Assembly: GCA_030684755.1 (NCBI GenBank)
Contig: JAUXXN010000142.1
Location: 1-11,689 of the forward strand
DNA: 11,689 nt
Reading direction: 5' to 3'
From: Hydrogenophaga sp.
GTDB taxonomy: Bacteria; Pseudomonadota; Gammaproteobacteria; Burkholderiales; Burkholderiaceae_C
Notes under the pieces: generated by a model
What the model was told of the DNA's origin: nothing
The model's database searches: none
Seen by the model: the letters and a program-made list of their open reading frames with translations, nothing else
Made by a program: the position numbers and the translations under genes
In this document: piece by piece, positions 6,025-11,689 of the stretch
Numbering within the stretch: the stretch's first letter is position 1
Layout: every line of letters starts with the position of its first letter

Positions 6025-7994
6025 ACCGTCACCCTGTCGTCTGCGGACAAGGTGGCAAATCCCCGAAAGCCGCCTTTTTTCAGGTGGATCAGCAACAGCG
6101 AAATGCTGGCGGGCGTGATGCCCGAAATGCGCGCAGCTTGCCCCAGTGTTTCTGGCCGGTGCTTGGTCAGCTTTTGCCGTGCTTCAAACGACAAAGCCGC
6201 CACCTGCATGTAGTCCAAATCGGCGGGGAGCTTCAGGTCTTCAAAGTGCAAGGCGCGCTCTACTTCGGTTTTTTGCCGGTCGATGTAGCCCGAATACTTG
6301 GCCGCAATTTCCACCTGTTCCACCACCGGCTCCAGCAGTTCGTCCAGTGTTTCACGTGAAACATCGGGTCCGGCGTACTTGCCGCCGTCCATGCCAGCCA
6401 GGTCGGCATAGCCCACGCCAGGGCGGCGCAACAAGTCAAACAGGTTGTGTTCGTGCTCAATGGCTTTGCCCAACACCCGCACGCTTTCTTCAGCGGGCAG
6501 GCTGCGCGGGTTCACCCAAGTGGATTTCAGGCGCTCGGTTTCACGTGAAACAGCGTCGCGCTTGCGACAAAACGCATCCCAGCGCGCATCGCCCACCAGA
6601 CCCATGCGGCGCCCGGCTTCGGTCAGGCGCATGTCGGCATTGTCTTCGCGCAGTTGCAAACGGAACTCGGCCCGGCTGGTGAACATGCGGTAGGGCTCAG
6701 TCACACCTTGCGTCACCAAGTCGTCCACCAGCACACCCAGGTAAGCTTCGTCGCGCCGAGGCAGCCAAGGCGTTTCGCCTCGGCACTGCAAGGCGGCATT
6801 CATCCCGGCAAACAAGCCTTGTGCGGCGGCTTCTTCATAGCCGGTGGTGCCGTTGATCTGGCCCGCGAAAAACAGGCCCTGAATCTGCTTGGTCTCGAAA
6901 CTGTTTTTGAGCGAACGCGGGTCGAAGTAGTCGTACTCAATGGCGTAGCCGGGCCGCAAAATGTGCGCATTTTCCAGACCAGGCATGCTGCGCACCAACG
7001 CGTACTGGATGTCAAACGGCAAGCTGGTGCTGATGCCGTTGGGGTAGACCTCGTGTGTGGTCAGACCTTCGGGTTCCAAAAAAATCTGGTGGCTGTCTTT
7101 GTCGGCAAAGCGGTTGATCTTGTCTTCCACGCTCGGGCAGTAGCGCGGGCCCACGCCTTCGATCTTGCCGGTGAACATGGGGCTGCGGTCAAAGCCACTG
7201 CGAATGATGTCGTGCGTGCGCGTGTTGGTGTGCGTGATCCAGCACGGCACCTGTTGCGGATGCGCCACCGCACCGCCCATGAAACTGAACACCGGCACCG
7301 GCTTGTCGGCATTCATGCCACCGGCCACACCGTCGCCGGGCTGTTCGGTGCACTTGCTGTAGTCGATGCTGCGGCCATCCAGGCGCGGAGGTGTGCCGGT
7401 TTTCAGCCGCCCCTGGGGCAGTTTCAGCTCTTTCAAGCGAGCCGACAAACTGACGGCTGGCGGATCACCCGCACGACCGGCAGCGTAGTTGTTCAGGCCC
7501 ACATGGATTTTTCCATCCAGAAAAGTGCCCGCTGTGAGCACCACCGTGCGGCTGCGAAACTTGATGCCCACCTGCGTCACGGCACCTACCACGCGGTCAC
7601 CCTCCACCATCAAATCGTCTACCGCCTGCTGAAACAGCCACAGGTTGGGCTGGTTTTCCAGCATGCGGCGAATGGCGGCCTTGTACAAAATACGGTCGGC
7701 TTGGGCTCGGGTTGCGCGCACCGCCGGGCCCTTGCTGCTGTTCAAAATACGGAACTGAATGCCGCCTTCGTCGGTAGCCAAGGCCATGGCACCGCCCAAT
7801 GCGTCCACCTCTTTCACCAAATGACCCTTGCCAATGCCGCCGATACTGGGGTTGCAGCTCATCTGCCCCAGCGTTTCGATGTTGTGGGTCAGCAGCAGCG
7901 TGCGGCAGCCCATGCGCGCGGCGGCCAAAGCGGCCTCGGTACCGGCGTGGCCACCGCCGACGACGATGACATCAAATTCTTGGGGGTACAACAT
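6021..7994 (-). CDS. mnmG: tRNA uridine-34 5-carboxymethylaminomethyl modification enzyme MnmG
   Basis: A 657-residue FAD enzyme (GidA). With MnmE it installs the cmnm5 group on U34 of several tRNAs, supporting accurate decoding. The dinucleotide-binding motif [19 protein letters not shown] is at residues 11-29, and [14 protein letters not shown] follows with C47. A second family cysteine is visible in [10 protein letters not shown]. The C-terminal MnmE-interacting region ends with [18 protein letters not shown]. The open frame extends far upstream (to 8945), but the start at 7994 matches the family N-terminus ([14 protein letters not shown]) and has GGAG about seven bases upstream. Two parS palindromes lie inside the gene, each read as V-S-R-E-T (residues 482-486 and 545-549), in a variable part of the protein. 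It is the first gene of the minus-strand block. Confidence 0.98.
   Translation of the reverse strand: MLYPQEFDVIVVGGGHAGTEAALAAARMGCRTLLLTHNIETLGQMSCNPSIGGIGKGHLVKEVDALGGAMALATDEGGIQFRILNSSKGPAVRATRAQADRILYKAAIRRMLENQPNLWLFQQAVDDLMVEGDRVVGAVTQVGIKFRSRTVVLTAGTFLDGKIHVGLNNYAAGRAGDPPAVSLSARLKELKLPQGRLKTGTPPRLDGRSIDYSKCTEQPGDGVAGGMNADKPVPVFSFMGGAVAHPQQVPCWITHTNTRTHDIIRSGFDRSPMFTGKIEGVGPRYCPSVEDKINRFADKDSHQIFLEPEGLTTHEVYPNGISTSLPFDIQYALVRSMPGLENAHILRPGYAIEYDYFDPRSLKNSFETKQIQGLFFAGQINGTTGYEEAAAQGLFAGMNAALQCRGETPWLPRRDEAYLGVLVDDLVTQGVTEPYRMFTSRAEFRLQLREDNADMRLTEAGRRMGLVGDARWDAFCRKRDAVSRETERLKSTWVNPRSLPAEESVRVLGKAIEHEHNLFDLLRRPGVGYADLAGMDGGKYAGPDVSRETLDELLEPVVEQVEIAAKYSGYIDRQKTEVERALHFEDLKLPADLDYMQVAALSFEARQKLTKHRPETLGQAARISGITPASISLLLIHLKKGGFRGFATLSADDRVTV
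6348..6363. promoter_or_regulatory. parS site 3 (perfect, inside mnmG)
   Basis: TGTTTCACGTGAAACA, an exact match to the consensus. It encodes VSRET at MnmG residues 545-549. Confidence 0.95.
6537..6552. promoter_or_regulatory. parS site 4 (one mismatch, inside mnmG)
   Basis: GGTTTCACGTGAAACA, with only the first base off consensus and the inner 14-bp palindrome intact. It encodes VSRET at MnmG residues 482-486, in the same frame as site 3. Confidence 0.9.
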
Positions 7995-8048
7995 GTGAAG
8001 GCTCCGGGGCGCCGTACAAAGACAGCACCCAACAATACAAAAATGCGG

Positions 8049-8064
8049 TGTTTCACGTGAAACA
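8049..8064. promoter_or_regulatory. parS site 5 (perfect, upstream of mnmG)
   Basis: TGTTTCACGTGAAACA sits 54 bases upstream of the mnmG ATG, and the perfect palindrome extends to 20 bp (8047-8066). ParB bound here could also affect the mnmG promoter region; that is inference. Confidence 0.95.
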
Positions 8065-8082
8065 CCTGCTGCCCGTGCGGCA

Positions 8083-8214
8083 TTAAAGCGGTTGGCGCAC
8101 AACGGCAACCGGGTAGACAGCCACCAATTCTCCCATTTTTGCCCGAAGGACGCCCGCCAAAACCGTGCGGCACACCGGGCAAAACCATCGCTGGGGTGTA
8201 TCGACTTCGGCCAT
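8083..8214 (-). CDS. Possible small protein with one CPVC motif (doubtful)
   Basis: A 43-codon frame between mnmG and the FMN reductase, starting at ATG 8214. It reads [20 protein letters not shown] and ends VVRQPL. The CPVC pair and the regular ending give it a protein-like look, perhaps half of a zinc ribbon. There is no Shine-Dalgarno, third-position GC looks lower than in neighbouring genes, and the second cysteine pair needed for zinc binding is absent. It may be chance or a relic. Confidence 0.25.
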   Translation of the reverse strand: MAEVDTPQRWFCPVCRTVLAGVLRAKMGELVAVYPVAVVRQPL

Positions 8215-8267
8215 AACTGCAGCCCACGCACCCCAATTTGAACAACCGCATGCGCCACAATGGAGGC

Positions 8268-8858
8268 ATGAGCACACCCATCCCCCTCCTCGTTTTCGCG
8301 GGCAGCACGCGCGCCCAGTCTTACAACCGCCAGCTCGCCGCCGCCGCAGCCGACATGGCACAGGCCGAAGGCGCTGCCGTCACCCGACTGGACCTGGCCG
8401 ACTTTGATGTGCCGATGTACAACGCCGACTTGGAAGCCCGGGGCACACCGCGCGATGTGGTGCGCCTGAAGGAAATCTTCCACGCCCATCCGGCCTGGCT
8501 GGTGGCTGCGCCCGAATACAACGGCAGCATGACGGCGCTGCTGAAAAACACCATCGACTGGGTGTCCAGCCCCATCAAGGGCGACCCACAATGGGGCAAC
8601 GGCACCAAGGCATTTGCTGGCAAGGTGGTGGGTTTGCTCAGCGCATCTCCTGGCGCACTGGGCGGCCTGCGCGGCCTGGCCCACCTGACACCGGTGCTGA
8701 TGAACCTGCAATGCTGGGTAGCACCCAAGCAGTTCGCCCTGCCCAAGGCCTTCGAGGCGTTTGACCCCAGCGGTCAACTGTCTCTCGAATCGCAGCGCAC
8801 CGCCTTGCATGGCGTGGTGGACCAAGTGCTCTGGGCCGCCCGCAAGTTCCAGGGCTGA
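8268..8858 (+). CDS. NADPH-dependent FMN reductase family protein
   Basis: A 196-residue flavodoxin-like reductase (Pfam FMN_red, the family of ChrR/YieF-type quinone and metal reductases). It uses NAD(P)H to reduce flavin, quinones or similar acceptors in the cytoplasm. The phosphate-binding loop [10 protein letters not shown] is at residues 11-20, [19 protein letters not shown] at 82-100 is the family's best-known motif, and SPGALGG at 127-133 completes the flavin site. Upstream in-frame TTG (8238) and ATG (8250) exist, but the start at 8268 matches the family N-terminus. GGAGG is only one base from that ATG, too close for ideal spacing, while CACAAT lies exactly six bases before it, so a leaderless transcript is possible. 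It is divergent from mnmG and closely followed by the YkgJ-type gene. Confidence 0.93.
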   Translation: MSTPIPLLVFAGSTRAQSYNRQLAAAAADMAQAEGAAVTRLDLADFDVPMYNADLEARGTPRDVVRLKEIFHAHPAWLVAAPEYNGSMTALLKNTIDWVSSPIKGDPQWGNGTKAFAGKVVGLLSASPGALGGLRGLAHLTPVLMNLQCWVAPKQFALPKAFEAFDPSGQLSLESQRTALHGVVDQVLWAARKFQG

Positions 8859-8865
8859 GCGCATC

Positions 8866-9120
8866 TTGGACTGCCGCCCTGGTTGCGCGGCTTGCTGCAC
8901 CGCACCCTCCATCAGCAGCCCCATGCCGGGTTTGCCGAATGGCAAAGCGCCAGGCGTGCCCTGCCCTCATTTAGATAGCGAGCTGCGCTGCCAGTTGTTT
9001 GGTCAGCCCGAGCGGCCAGCCGTGTGCTCGTCGCTGCGTCCCAGCGCAGACATGTGCGGCAACGACCGGGAGCAAGCCATGCGGTTTTTGGACCGGCTGG
9101 AGCAGGCCACGCGCCCATGA
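8866..9120 (+). CDS. YkgJ-family cysteine-cluster protein
   Basis: An 84-residue protein with a TTG start. It begins [10 protein letters not shown], the family's N-terminal cluster, and has eight cysteines (3, 7, 10, 11, 33, 42, 54, 64), likely binding zinc or an Fe-S cluster. The middle [24 protein letters not shown] is characteristic. The biochemical role is unknown. TTG at 8866 is chosen because family members start right before this DCR-GCAACC segment; the nearest in-frame ATG is about 60 bases upstream, inside the FMN reductase gene. AGGG at 8851-8854 is a distant, weak ribosome site. The 7-base gap after the reductase stop suggests one transcript with translational coupling. Confidence 0.85.
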   Translation: MDCRPGCAACCTAPSISSPMPGLPNGKAPGVPCPHLDSELRCQLFGQPERPAVCSSLRPSADMCGNDREQAMRFLDRLEQATRP

Positions 9121-9148
9121 AAAAAGCCCGAAACTTCGGGCCTTTTTT
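9121..9148. terminator. Bidirectional Rho-independent terminator
   Basis: GCCCGAA (9126-9132) and TTCGGGC (9135-9141) form an inverted repeat flanked by AAAAA on the left and TTTTTT (9143-9148) on the right. It directly follows the YkgJ-type stop codon and also serves the convergent yceI gene, whose stop is at 9208. Confidence 0.92.
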
Positions 9149-9207
9149 CCACAAACGCTGCGCTGCTGCATGCCTGAACTCAGGCGCGCAACAGCGAGGG
9201 GGTGAGG

Positions 9208-9780
9208 TTACTGCTTGATCGCTTCGACCTGGATGGTCAACTTGGTGTCGTCGGCCACGCCCATGGTCAGGCCCCAGTTCACGCCCCACTGGCTGCGCTT
9301 GATGGTGGATTCGAAGTCGCCACCGCAGACTTCGCGCTTGAGCATCGGGTGGTCAAAACAATTGAAGCGAATCGCCTTGAGCGTCACCGGGTGGGTCTGA
9401 CCGCGCATCGTCAGCTTACCCTGCACTTCGCTGACCTTGTCGCCGTTGAAGACGAACCGGTCGCTCACGAACGTGGCGGTGGGGAATTTGTCAGCGGCAA
9501 AAAAGTCGTCGCCCTTAAGGTGGCTGTCGAACGGTGCCACGCCGGTGGTCACCGAAGTCATGTCCAGCGTCAATTCCACTTTGCCGGTCTTGGCAGCACG
9601 GTCAAACTGCACGGTACCGCTCTTCTTGGCCCAGCTGCCACGGTTGGTGGAGGTGCCAAAGTGCAGCTGTTCCCAGATCACGTTGGTGTGGGTCGGGTCG
9701 ATCTGGTAGGTCGCAGCTTGGGCGAGGCCGGCCGTGGACAATACAGCTGCAGCGGCCAGCAGGGAGAGGGACTTGCGCAT
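9208..9780 (-). CDS. Periplasmic YceI-family lipocalin-like protein (copy 1)
   Basis: A 190-residue secreted protein. YceI proteins form a beta-barrel that binds long isoprenoid chains such as polyprenyl or ubiquinone-like molecules in the periplasm. The signal peptide MRKSLSLLAAAAVLSTAGLAQA is cleaved after A22. The mature part starts YQIDPTHTNVIWEQLHFGTS, the family opening, and continues with DFFAADKFPTATFVSDRF and GKLTMRGQTHPVTLKAIRF. Two cysteines (FNCFDHP and REVCGGDF) could form a disulphide. The start at 9780 has AGGAG about eight bases upstream. The 161-base gap behind the second yceI gene leaves room for its own promoter. Confidence 0.95.
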   Translation of the reverse strand: MRKSLSLLAAAAVLSTAGLAQAATYQIDPTHTNVIWEQLHFGTSTNRGSWAKKSGTVQFDRAAKTGKVELTLDMTSVTTGVAPFDSHLKGDDFFAADKFPTATFVSDRFVFNGDKVSEVQGKLTMRGQTHPVTLKAIRFNCFDHPMLKREVCGGDFESTIKRSQWGVNWGLTMGVADDTKLTIQVEAIKQ

Positions 9781-9813
9781 GGTTGAACTCCTGGGTTCGG
9801 GTTGATGAAACGA

Positions 9814-9841
9814 AATAAAGGCGGGAAACAAAAAACGACAA
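9814..9841 (-). promoter_or_regulatory. Possible promoter of yceI copy 1
   Basis: On the minus strand TTGTCG (9836-9841) and TTTATT (9814-9819) are separated by 16 bases, in an A/T-rich patch unlike the surrounding DNA and about 35 bases before the ATG. The match to a sigma-70 promoter is moderate. Confidence 0.35.
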
Positions 9842-9941
9842 GGACTCCGACGAGCATGCTGCAAACCCCGGATGCCGTGGAACCTGGTTGGCCGGCACAG
9901 TGGGATCACCCCTTGAGAGTGACGCGCAGCGACGGGTGCAC

Positions 9942-10502
9942 TTAAAGTTTGGGCAAGCCAGTCAGGGCGATCTTGAATTTGACCTGCACCTCATCGGCCA
10001 CCATCGACGTGTCGGCCCACTCCTTTTCGCCAATGCGAAAGGTCAGGCGTTTGATCGGGAAGGTGCCGACGGCGGTGGTGATGGCACCGCTCTGGGTCAG
10101 TGTCACGGGCACCACCACATCGCTGCTCAGGCCTTTGATACTCAGTTTGCCGGTGACTTCAAACTTGCTGGCGTCCAGCCGCTTGATGCTGCTGGACTGA
10201 AACGTGGCCTTGGGGAACGCTGCCACGTTGAACCAGGTCGCCTTGGGCAATTCGGCATTGGCTTCGCGGCTGATGTCGGCGCTGCCTGTATCGACCGTGA
10301 AGGCGATCTGGCTGGTGGCCAGCTTGGCCGGGTCAAACGCCACCTGGGCGCTGAAGGTCTTGAACTTACCCTCCACGGGCACGCCCATCTGGCGGCTCAC
10401 AAAGGTCACTTCGCTTTGTGCGGGCACCAGAGTCTGCTGGGCCTGGGCAGACAGCGGCAAGAGCGATGCAGCAGCCAGGGCAAGGGAAAGGAAACGGGTC
10501 AT
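9942..10502 (-). CDS. Periplasmic YceI-family protein (copy 2)
   Basis: A 186-residue YceI-type protein, clearly divergent from its neighbour. The signal peptide MTRFLSLALAAASLLPLSAQA is cleaved after A21, giving mature QQTLVPAQSEVTFVSRQMGV. The motifs ATWFNVAAFPKATFQSSSI and GKLSIKGLSSDVVVPVTL match the family, as does the ending FKIALTGLPK. It lacks cysteines in the mature part. AGGAG lies about seven bases before the ATG. It starts 25 bases after the cytochrome b561 gene, so the two are very likely cotranscribed. This cytochrome b561-YceI pairing recurs in proteobacteria and suggests a shared role around membrane quinones. Confidence 0.94.
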   Translation of the reverse strand: MTRFLSLALAAASLLPLSAQAQQTLVPAQSEVTFVSRQMGVPVEGKFKTFSAQVAFDPAKLATSQIAFTVDTGSADISREANAELPKATWFNVAAFPKATFQSSSIKRLDASKFEVTGKLSIKGLSSDVVVPVTLTQSGAITTAVGTFPIKRLTFRIGEKEWADTSMVADEVQVKFKIALTGLPKL

Positions 10503-10527
10503 GTCAAAACTCCTGAAAACAAATGGG

Positions 10528-11085
10528 TCAGCTACGACCAAAGCCCATGCGTTGCAGCAGGCCGTCGCGGTCAATGAAGTGGTGCTTCAGCGCACCCGCC
10601 ACATGCAGCAGCACCAGCGCCGCCATGCCGTAAGCCGAAAACTTGTGCAACGGCTTGAGCACATCGGCCAGTCCTTCGCTCACGGGCACAAAGTCGGGCA
10701 ACTGCACCAGACCGAACCACACGACGGGAAAGCCCTCGGCCGAGCTGTAGGCCCAGCCCAACAGCGGCACAGCGAAAAACAACACATACAAACCAAAGTG
10801 GGTCGCATGGTGCGCCATGCGCTGCCAAGCAGGCATGGCCTGCTCAATGGCCAGCGGCAGGGCGGGCGGGCGGTGCGTCAGACGCCACATCAACCGCACG
10901 AACGACAGCGTCAGCAACGTCACACCCGCCCACTTGTGCCAGCTGTAATACTGCAGGCGCTGGGGCGAAAACGGCAGGTCGGCCATGTACAGACCGAGCG
11001 AAAAAGTGCCCACCAGCGCAAAGCCCAACAGCCAGTGCAAGGCCACGGCCACGGGGTGATAACGAGAAACATTCAAAGCAGTCAT
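10528..11085 (-). CDS. Cytochrome b561 family protein
   Basis: A 185-residue four-helix inner-membrane di-haem cytochrome (Pfam Ni_hydr_CYTB). Such proteins move electrons between the quinone pool and periplasmic partners; E. coli CybB oxidises superoxide to ubiquinone. Helices lie at about 12-32, 50-68, 95-113 and 148-166. Candidate haem ligands are H17 (ALHWLLG), H50 (SWHKWAG), H147 (LHKFSAYG) and H161 (LLHVAGALKHH). The ATG at 11085 fits the family start (RYHPVAVALHWLLG begins at residue 8). There is no Shine-Dalgarno, and TACACT stands exactly six bases before the ATG. It is the first gene of a b561-yceI(-yceI) transcript and is divergent from the Crp/Fnr gene. Confidence 0.94.
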   Translation of the reverse strand: MTALNVSRYHPVAVALHWLLGFALVGTFSLGLYMADLPFSPQRLQYYSWHKWAGVTLLTLSFVRLMWRLTHRPPALPLAIEQAMPAWQRMAHHATHFGLYVLFFAVPLLGWAYSSAEGFPVVWFGLVQLPDFVPVSEGLADVLKPLHKFSAYGMAALVLLHVAGALKHHFIDRDGLLQRMGFGRS

Positions 11086-11138
11086 CAGGGCAGTGTAGGG
11101 AAACCATGCACCAAGCAGTGTCAAAGCGCTTGAAGCTA

Positions 11139-11163
11139 AAGTTCGAAAAATTTGAACGAACTT
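11139..11163. promoter_or_regulatory. Nested inverted repeat between divergent genes (possible operator)
   Basis: GTTCGAA (11141-11147) faces TTTGAAC (11151-11157) with one mismatch and a 3-base spacer. An outer AAGTTC (11139-11144) faces GAACTT (11158-11163). The region is unusually A/T-rich for this DNA and lies between the cytochrome b561 and Crp/Fnr genes. It does not match the FNR box (TTGAT-N4-ATCAA) closely. A binding site for the adjacent regulator is a reasonable guess only. Confidence 0.4.
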
Positions 11164-11212
11164 AGCCAACTGATTCGAATCTCGGGCCACACAGCGCTCC
11201 TACAATGCCCGC

Positions 11213-11689
11213 ATGCCCGACACCGATGCCCAGAATGTGCTGACGCTCTACCCCGCTATGGGCTCGCTGCCGCAGCTACTCCCCCGGCTGCAAAGGGTGC
11301 AAGTGCCCACGGGCACTCCGCTGTTTCGCGAAAACGACACCTGTCCAGGTTTCCCGATGGTGCTGCGCGGCGAGGTGCGCGTGTCGCGCAGTGCCGCCAA
11401 CGGCCGCGAACTGGAACTCTATCGGGTTCAGCCTGGCGAGATGTGCCTGGTGTCTTCTGCCGGACTGTTCACCGGCCAACCTCTCACCGCCCATGGCGTG
11501 ACCACCACCGACACCACCCTGACCCTGTTGTCGGCACCCGACTTCCAGACCGCCATGGTCGACCCCACCTTTCGAAACTTCGTACTGGGCCTGTTCGCTT
11601 TGCGCATGGCCGATCTGACCAGCCTGATTGAGGCCGTGGCCTTCCAACGTCTCGACAGCCGCCTGGCAGCCACCCTGCTCGGCCACGGC
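11213..11689 (+). CDS. Crp/Fnr-family transcription regulator (C-terminus beyond window)
   Basis: The first 159 residues are present. Residues about 20-115 form a cNMP-binding-like beta-roll (VPTGTPLFRENDTCPGFPMV, LRGEVRVSRS, GRELELYRVQPGEMCLVSSA), followed by the long dimerisation helix (about 120-140). The helix-turn-helix is beyond the edge. There is no N-terminal FNR-type cysteine cluster, so direct Fe-S oxygen sensing of the FNR kind is unlikely. C44 and C78 are the only cysteines seen. TACAAT (11201-11206) is exactly six bases before the ATG and there is no Shine-Dalgarno, suggesting a leaderless message. An ATG at 11205 is out of frame and was not used. Confidence 0.9.
   Translation, partial: MPDTDAQNVLTLYPAMGSLPQLLPRLQRVQVPTGTPLFRENDTCPGFPMVLRGEVRVSRSAANGRELELYRVQPGEMCLVSSAGLFTGQPLTAHGVTTTDTTLTLLSAPDFQTAMVDPTFRNFVLGLFALRMADLTSLIEAVAFQRLDSRLAATLLGHG

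Noticed and set aside
6654..8060. 468-codon plus-strand frame opposite mnmG
   Set aside because: It is antisense to a well-conserved enzyme and has no recognisable domain. Its length follows from the codon use of mnmG.
6021..8945. Long minus-strand frame extending mnmG to 974 residues
   Set aside because: The part upstream of 7994 is only an absence of stop codons. It overlaps the FMN reductase on the other strand, and MnmG homology begins at [14 protein letters not shown], which has a proper ribosome site.
11092..11124. TTGACA (11119-11124) with TACACT (11092-11097) as a standard promoter for cytochrome b561
   Set aside because: The spacer is 21 bases, too long for an ordinary sigma-70 promoter. 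Only the TACACT element was kept as part of the leaderless pattern.

Overview
The window (about 11.7 kb, GC-rich) looks like chromosomal DNA from a betaproteobacterium of the order Burkholderiales, probably Comamonadaceae. The reasons are the mnmG-rsmG-(LysE)-parA-(hydrolase)-parB gene order, the protein sequences, and a cluster of parS sites typical of the neighbourhood of a chromosome origin. No tRNA, rRNA or CRISPR array was seen.

Layout. (1) 1-1445: the 5' part of a minus-strand response regulator, a divergent promoter region with repeated GGGGGGTA boxes, and a plus-strand secreted lipoprotein gene that ends in a strong intrinsic terminator. (2) 1449-2158: a 710-nt group II intron of the bacterial C (IIC) type, sitting directly behind that terminator. 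It begins with GTGCG, has a well-formed 32-nt domain V and a domain VI, and carries only the first ~68 codons of its reverse transcriptase. It is therefore an internally deleted, non-autonomous derivative. This is the most unusual element in the window. (3) 2381-7994: a minus-strand block read in the order mnmG, rsmG, LysE-family exporter, parA, RBBP9-type serine hydrolase, parB. Five parS-type palindromes lie in it or just upstream (three perfect, two near-perfect). Two of them are inside the mnmG reading frame, one inside rsmG, one in the parA/hydrolase gap and one upstream of mnmG. (4) 8268-9148: a plus-strand pair, an NADPH-dependent FMN reductase and a small YkgJ-type cysteine-cluster protein, closed by a bidirectional terminator. 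(5) 9208-11085: a minus-strand group read as cytochrome b561, yceI, yceI. (6) 11213-end: a divergent Crp/Fnr-type regulator, cut by the window edge.

How the genes work together. ParA, ParB and the parS sites form the chromosome segregation system. MnmG and RsmG modify tRNA wobble uridine and 16S rRNA. Cytochrome b561 with periplasmic YceI proteins is a recurrent pairing linked to membrane redox and isoprenoid-quinone handling; the divergent Crp/Fnr gene may be co-regulated with it. Four genes (response regulator, FMN reductase, cytochrome b561, Crp/Fnr) have a -10-like hexamer exactly six bases before the ATG, which would put the transcription start on the start codon (leaderless mRNA).
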